Of a stretch of 64,000 nt of DNA, positions 59,653 through 64,000 are shown piece after piece (the first letter of the stretch is position 1; each line of letters starts with the position of its first letter). Under the pieces are notes generated by a model that was given only the letters and a program-made list of their open reading frames with translations, searched no databases and was not told where the DNA came from. The translations under genes were made by a program, and so were the position numbers. This stretch comes from Thermophilibacter provencensis (GTDB lineage: Bacteria > Actinomycetota > Coriobacteriia > Coriobacteriales > Atopobiaceae), in assembly GCF_900128445.1 (NCBI RefSeq), contig NZ_LT671417.1, forward strand, positions 434,001 to 498,000. The letters are read 5' to 3'.

Positions 59653-60933
59653 GTGTCACCTCTGCCCATGACCGACGAGGAGTGCCGCGTCGCGACCGAG
59701 GCCCTCTCCAGTCAGCTCGACCTTTATGCCACCCTGCTCGTGAGGAAGGGGGTCTCCCTGCGCGAGGGCCAGGAGCTCGTTCTCCAGGCTCCCGTCGAGC
59801 GCGCTGACTTCGCGCGGCGTGTGGTCGAGGCGGCCTATCGCGCCGGGGCGGGCCACGTGACCGTCATCTGGGCGGACGACGTCGTGTCCCGTCTCACGTA
59901 TGAGAACTGCCCCCTCTCGTTCTTCGAGCACACGCCCTCCTGGCAGGTGGAGCAGCTGAACTCCCTCGCCGAGGACGGCGCGGCGTTCCTCTTCCTGGAG
60001 GGGTCCGATCCCTCGGCCCTCAAGGGCATCGACCCTGCCAAGCCGGCCGCGGCGTCCAAGGCGCGCAACACCGAGTGCCGATCCTTCCGCGACGGCATGG
60101 ACTTTGGCCGCAATGCCTGGTGCATCGCAGGGGTCCCCGTCGAGGCCTGGGCGCGCGAGGTCTTCCCCGACGCCTCCCCTTCCGAGGCGGTTTACCGCCT
60201 GTGGAGGCTCATCCTCGAGGTTTCCCGAGCGGACGGGGAGGACCCCGAGAGCGCCTGGGAGACCCACAACGCCTCCTTCGAGAAGACCAAGCGCTACCTC
60301 AACTCCCATCGTTTCGACGCGCTGCGCTATGAGTCGAGCAACGGCACCGACCTCACGGTGGGGCTCACCGACGGCCATATCTGGGATGGCGGCGCGGGGC
60401 GCACGCAGTCCGGCGTGACCTTCTTCCCCAACATCCCCACCGAGGAGGTCTTCACCTCGCCCGACCGCATGCGCGCTGAGGGCATCGTCTACTCGTCCAT
60501 GCCGCTCGTGCGCTCGGGGCAGATCGTGCGGGACTTCTGGCTGCGCTTTGAGGGTGGGTGCGTGGTCGACTATGGTGCCGAGCAGGGCAGGGAGGTGCTC
60601 CGGCACATCCTCGAGACCGACGAGGGCGCCCGCCGGCTCGGTGAGGTGGCGCTCGTCTCCAAGAACACTCCCATCCGTCAGAGCGACACGCTCTTCTACG
60701 ACACGCTCTATGACGAGAATGCAAGCTGTCACCTGGCCCTGGGGATGGGCTTTCCCGAGTGCATCGCCGGTGGGGTCAGCCTCAGCAAGGACGCCCTCCT
60801 CGCCCGCGGCGTCAATCAGAGCAGCACGCACGTCGACTTCATGATCGGCTCGGAGGACATGAACATCTACGGCGTTGCCGCCGACGGAACGGAGACACCC
60901 GTCTTCGTGAACGGCCAGTGGGCCTGGGAGTAG
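59653..60933 (+). CDS. M29-family aminopeptidase
   Basis: 426 residues from GTG 59653, with AAAGGAA upstream. The M29 signatures are visible: FPNIPTEEVFTSPDRMRAEG, FYDTLYDENASCHLALGMGF and NQSSTHVDFMIGSEDMNIYG, giving the Glu, His and Asp metal ligands. It removes N-terminal residues from peptides in the cytoplasm. Relatives are called AmpS or PepS. A single gene between two tRNAs. Confidence 0.93.
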   Translation: MSPLPMTDEECRVATEALSSQLDLYATLLVRKGVSLREGQELVLQAPVERADFARRVVEAAYRAGAGHVTVIWADDVVSRLTYENCPLSFFEHTPSWQVEQLNSLAEDGAAFLFLEGSDPSALKGIDPAKPAAASKARNTECRSFRDGMDFGRNAWCIAGVPVEAWAREVFPDASPSEAVYRLWRLILEVSRADGEDPESAWETHNASFEKTKRYLNSHRFDALRYESSNGTDLTVGLTDGHIWDGGAGRTQSGVTFFPNIPTEEVFTSPDRMRAEGIVYSSMPLVRSGQIVRDFWLRFEGGCVVDYGAEQGREVLRHILETDEGARRLGEVALVSKNTPIRQSDTLFYDTLYDENASCHLALGMGFPECIAGGVSLSKDALLARGVNQSSTHVDFMIGSEDMNIYGVAADGTETPVFVNGQWAWE

Positions 60934-60962
60934 CACGCGACTCCGTGATAGAATCGTCAGCG

Positions 60963-61038
60963 CGCGCCCTTAGCTCAGCTGGCAGAGCAGGGGACTTTTA
61001 ATCCCAAGGCCCAGGGTTCGAACCCCTGAGGGCGCACC
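60963..61038 (+). tRNA. tRNA-Lys (anticodon TTT)
   Basis: A 76-base tRNA: acceptor GCGCCCT with AGGGCGC, anticodon loop CTTTTAA, T-loop GGTTCGAACCC and an encoded CCA. It reads AAA/AAG codons. Confidence 0.95.
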
Positions 61039-61367
61039 ATCGCACTATGGCAGGCCAGAGGCCGTTTTGGTCTCTGGCCTGCTTTCGTGCGCACGTCGTT
61101 TCCAGGAACCTCCGGCCCGCCCGCCCTTCTCGCCATTTGGGCCGCGCCGCTCGGGAATTCAAACCAAGTCGAGGAAGAGGGGTGTAAAGAGGGGCGATTA
61201 TCAACCCAAGACGCCGACCTCGCCCGCGTTTGACCCCATGCCGTGTATCATGCCGTGTAGTGGTGTTTCTCGGTATCCATGCTCATGAGGGAAACGCACG
61301 TCTACTATGTACGATGCCAGTTGGGACGGATGACCGGCGCGAGGCGCCGGGCAGAAAGGGGAACGTC
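61039..61367. other. Gap between tRNA-Lys and the transaldolase gene
   Basis: It contains the tRNA-Lys terminator: GCAGGCCAGAG (61049-61059) with CTCTGGCCTGC (61071-61081), then TTTC. A small GCGCC hairpin lies just before the transaldolase ribosome site. The promoter of the pentose operon must lie between, but no convincing -35/-10 pair was found. No gene is seen. Confidence 0.5.
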
Positions 61368-62048
61368 ATGAAGTTCTTCATCGACACCGCCGACCTCGAC
61401 GAGATTCGCGAGGCGGCGAGCTGGGGCGTTCTGTCCGGCGTGACAACCAACCCGTCCCTCTACGCCAAGACGGGCGGCAAGCTCGCCGACTTCGAGCCGC
61501 ATATGGTCAAGATTTGCCAGATCTGCGAGGGCCTGCCGGTCTCGGCCGAGTCCACCGCCGCGACGACCGAGGCCATGGTCGAGGAAGGTCGCCGCCTTGC
61601 CGCGCTTGCCCCCAACATCGTGGTCAAGCTGCCGATCTGCGAGGCGTCCCTGCCCGCGACGCACCAGCTCGCCTCCGAGGGGATCCGCGTGAACATGACG
61701 CTCGTCTTCTCCGCTCCGCAGGCCCTCCTCGCCGCCCGCGCCGGCGCGCGCTACATTAGCCCCTTCGTCGGTCGCTTCGACGACATCGGGGACGAGGGCC
61801 TCGACCACCTTGCCGAGGTGGTCACCGCGGTCAAGAACTACACCTACGGGTACTGGGACGAGGAGGGCGGCCCCGAGATCATCACCGCCTCCGTCCGCAC
61901 GCCGCATCACGTGACGCAGGCCGCGCTCATGGGCGCCGACATCGCCACCGTGCCGTTTGGCGCTCTCAAGAAGTGCCTCAAGCACCCGCTCACCGACCAG
62001 GGCCTCGCCAGCTTCGAGGCTGACTGGAAGAAGGTCACCCAGGCCTAG
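61368..62048 (+). CDS. Transaldolase / fructose-6-phosphate aldolase-like
   Basis: 226 residues from ATG 61368, with AGAAAGGGGA upstream. The short TalC/FSA type: MKFFIDTADLDEIREAASWG, VLSGVTTNPSLYAKTGG, and the Schiff-base lysine in NIVVKLPIC. It moves three-carbon units in the non-oxidative pentose phosphate pathway. First gene of an operon with both halves of transketolase and rpiB. Confidence 0.92.
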   Translation: MKFFIDTADLDEIREAASWGVLSGVTTNPSLYAKTGGKLADFEPHMVKICQICEGLPVSAESTAATTEAMVEEGRRLAALAPNIVVKLPICEASLPATHQLASEGIRVNMTLVFSAPQALLAARAGARYISPFVGRFDDIGDEGLDHLAEVVTAVKNYTYGYWDEEGGPEIITASVRTPHHVTQAALMGADIATVPFGALKKCLKHPLTDQGLASFEADWKKVTQA

Positions 62049-62095
62049 CGCCGCCGCGCAGGCCGTCCCCCGCAGACACCCGAGAAGGAGAACAC

Positions 62096-62926
62096 ATGAC
62101 CGATGACGAGCTCAGGAAGGTTGCCAACGAGGTCCGCAAGGGCATCGTCGTGGGCACCCACGCCGCCAAGTCGGGACACCCCGGCGGCTCGCTGTCCGCC
62201 GCCGACATCCTCACCTATCTCTACTTCGAGGAGATGAACATCGACCCGAAGGACCCCGCCAAGGCGGACCGTGACAGGCTCGTCCTCTCCAAGGGCCACG
62301 CGGCACCCGGGCTCTACGCCGTGCTCGCCGAGCGCGGCTACTTCCCCAAGGAGGATCTCGAGACGCTGCGCCACATTGGCAGCCACCTGCAGGGTCATCC
62401 CAACATGAACGACACCCCGGGCGTGGACATGTCGACCGGCAGCCTCGGACAGGGAGTCTCGGCCGCCGTGGGCATGGCGCTTGCGTCCAAGGTCTGGAAC
62501 GACGGCTACCGCGTCTTCGCCATTCTCGGCGACGGAGAGATCGAGGAGGGCCAGGTCTGGGAGGCCGCGATGTTCGCTGGCAACCACCAGCTGGACAACC
62601 TCTGCCTGGTCGTGGACCACAACGGCCTGCAGATCGACGGCACCATCGAGGAGGTCAACTCCGCGATGCCCATCGCCGACAAGTTCCGCGCCTTCAAGTT
62701 CCACGTGATCGAGCTTGCCGACGGCAACGACATGGGTCAGATCCGCGCCGCCTTCTCCGCTGCGCGCGAGGTCACCGGACAGCCTGTGTGCATCGTCGCG
62801 GAGACGGTCAAGGGCAAGGGGGTCTCCTTCATGGAGAACGAGGTCGACTGGCATGGCAAGGGACCGAACGACGGTCAGTACGAGCAGGCCCTCGCCGAGC
62901 TCGAGGCCGCTGGGAAGGAGCTCTAG
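62096..62926 (+). CDS. Transketolase, N-terminal subunit
   Basis: 276 residues: the thiamine-diphosphate-binding half. SGHPGGSLSAADILTYLYFE, LVLSKGHAAPGLYAVLA and the ThDP motif GDGEIEEGQVWEAAMFAGNH (GDG, later N). It needs the C-terminal subunit encoded 1 base later. Split transketolases are common in anaerobes and actinobacteria. Confidence 0.95.
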   Translation: MTDDELRKVANEVRKGIVVGTHAAKSGHPGGSLSAADILTYLYFEEMNIDPKDPAKADRDRLVLSKGHAAPGLYAVLAERGYFPKEDLETLRHIGSHLQGHPNMNDTPGVDMSTGSLGQGVSAAVGMALASKVWNDGYRVFAILGDGEIEEGQVWEAAMFAGNHQLDNLCLVVDHNGLQIDGTIEEVNSAMPIADKFRAFKFHVIELADGNDMGQIRAAFSAAREVTGQPVCIVAETVKGKGVSFMENEVDWHGKGPNDGQYEQALAELEAAGKEL

Positions 62927-62927
62927 G

Positions 62928-63872
62928 ATGGCTGACGTGAAGAAGGTTGCTACGCGCGTGAGCTACGGCGAGACGCTCGTCGAGCTGGGTGCCGAGCACG
63001 ACGACTTCGTGGTGCTCGATGCCGACCTCGCCGCCTCCACCCAGACCGGCAAGTTCAAGGCGGCCTATCCGGACCGCTTCTTTGACGTGGGCATTGCCGA
63101 GCAGAACCTCATGAGCCTCGCCGCCGGCATCGCCACGACCGGTCGCACGGCCTTCGTGAGCAGCTTCGCCATGTTCGCTGCCGGCCGCGCCTGGGAGCAG
63201 GTGCGCAACTCAATTGGCTATCCGCACCTCAACGTGAAGGTCTGCGCGTCCCACGCCGGGCTTTCCGTGGGCGAGGACGGCGCGACCCACCAGTGCTGCG
63301 AGGACATCGCGCTCATGCGCGCCATCCCCGGCATGACGGTCGTCGTCCCCGCGGACGACGTAGAGGCGCGTGCGGCCACCCGCGCGGCATACGAGCACAA
63401 GGGGCCGATGTACCTGCGCCTCGCCCGCCTGGCGACCCCCGTCATCAATGATCGCGATACCTACGAGTTCGAGCTCGGGAAGGGCATCGTCCTGCGCGAG
63501 GGAACCGACGTCACGATCGTGGCCTGCGGACTCATGGTTGGCGAGGCGCTCTCCGCCGCTGAGGAGCTCGCCTCCCGCGGCGTTTCCGCCGAGGTGATCA
63601 ACATCCACACGATCAAGCCGATTGACTCGGAGCTCCTGCTCGCGAGCGCCGCCAAGACCGGACGGGTAGTCACCGCCGAGGAGCACTCCGTCATCGGCGG
63701 CCTGGGCGACGCCGTGCTCGCCGCCCTGGCCGAGCACCCCGTCCCGCTGCGCAAGCTCGGCGTGAACGACGTCTTCGGCGAGTCCGGCCCCGCTCTCGAC
63801 CTGCTGCACAAGTACCATCTCGACGCCGCGGGCATCGTCTCTGCCGTCGACGGCCTCCTCGCCCAAGAGTAG
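62928..63872 (+). CDS. Transketolase, C-terminal subunit
   Basis: 314 residues from ATG 62928, separated by 1 base from the N-terminal subunit stop. It holds the pyrimidine-binding and C-terminal domains: LDADLAASTQTGKF, FFDVGIAEQNLMSLAAGIA (catalytic Glu), SHAGLSVGEDGATHQ and VINIHTIKPID. Together the two subunits form the active enzyme. Confidence 0.95.
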   Translation: MADVKKVATRVSYGETLVELGAEHDDFVVLDADLAASTQTGKFKAAYPDRFFDVGIAEQNLMSLAAGIATTGRTAFVSSFAMFAAGRAWEQVRNSIGYPHLNVKVCASHAGLSVGEDGATHQCCEDIALMRAIPGMTVVVPADDVEARAATRAAYEHKGPMYLRLARLATPVINDRDTYEFELGKGIVLREGTDVTIVACGLMVGEALSAAEELASRGVSAEVINIHTIKPIDSELLLASAAKTGRVVTAEEHSVIGGLGDAVLAALAEHPVPLRKLGVNDVFGESGPALDLLHKYHLDAAGIVSAVDGLLAQE

Positions 63873-63903
63873 CCCCTCTTCATCTGTCTGATAGGGAGAA
63901 GAA

Positions 63904-64000
63904 CATGAAGCTCGCCATTGGCAACGATCACTCTGCGCTTTCCATCAAGGCCGAGGTAGTCGAGCATCTGAACGAGCGCGGTGACGTGGAGCTCGTCGAC
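63904..64000 (+). CDS. rpiB: Ribose-5-phosphate isomerase B, N-terminal part only
   Basis: The first 32 residues before the window ends: MKLAIGNDHSALSIKAEVVE begins with the RpiB strand-loop, with the substrate-binding Asp-His in NDHS. It starts 31 bases after the transketolase stop, with GGGAGAAG upstream. It completes a non-oxidative pentose phosphate operon. Confidence 0.85.

Overview
The window is one contiguous piece of a GC-rich Gram-positive chromosome centred on the replication origin. The gene order rpmH-rnpA-yidD-yidC-jag-rsmG-parA-parB on one side and dnaA-dnaN-recF-dciA-gyrB-gyrA on the other, sortase-assembled pili, a PafB/PafC-type WYL pair and an actinobacterial-looking protein repertoire point to class Coriobacteriia, probably the Atopobiaceae (Olsenella/Atopobium-like). 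The class is a fairly safe inference; the genus is a guess.

Layout. 0-15.4 kb is accessory and surface-exposed: the 5' end of a secreted vWA-type surface protein, an ORC/Cdc6-like AAA ATPase, an ABC exporter, an LPNTG adhesin with MucBP repeats, and a minus-strand pilus operon (tip adhesin, major pilin, class C sortase, basal pilin) with a small winged-helix protein downstream. The tip-adhesin gene carries a G8 tract inside its signal-peptide codons and is out of frame in this sequence; seven G would restore a perfect signal peptide, so it looks phase-variable. 15.4-42 kb is housekeeping, mostly on the minus strand: a Nudix hydrolase, purA-degV-purD, dnaB, rplI-DUF2232-rpsR-ssb-rpsF, typA, an SDR, four tRNAs, gyrA-gyrB, dciA-recF-dnaN and dnaA.

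42-43.5 kb holds the origin: a GHKL ATPase fused to a C-terminal winged helix lies between dnaA and the putative oriC (43155-43483), where strand polarity flips and DnaA-box-like 9-mers (TTWTCNACA) cluster. 43.5-48.5 kb is the plus-strand rpmH to parB set with four parS sites. 48.5-64 kb carries rlmN, ddl, a DnaQ-DinG helicase, a PafB/PafC-like pair, a frameshifted M28 peptidase homologue, bioY, two tRNAs, an M29 aminopeptidase and a pentose-phosphate operon (transaldolase, split transketolase, rpiB).

A family of long, nearly perfect 'palindromes of palindromes' (cores GGGACAG/CTGTCCC, ends TGACAAA or TGCAAAA) punctuates the gaps left of oriC. One copy sits inside the dciA coding sequence and is translated in frame as about 37 extra residues. 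No CRISPR array, prophage, insertion sequence or rRNA operon was seen.
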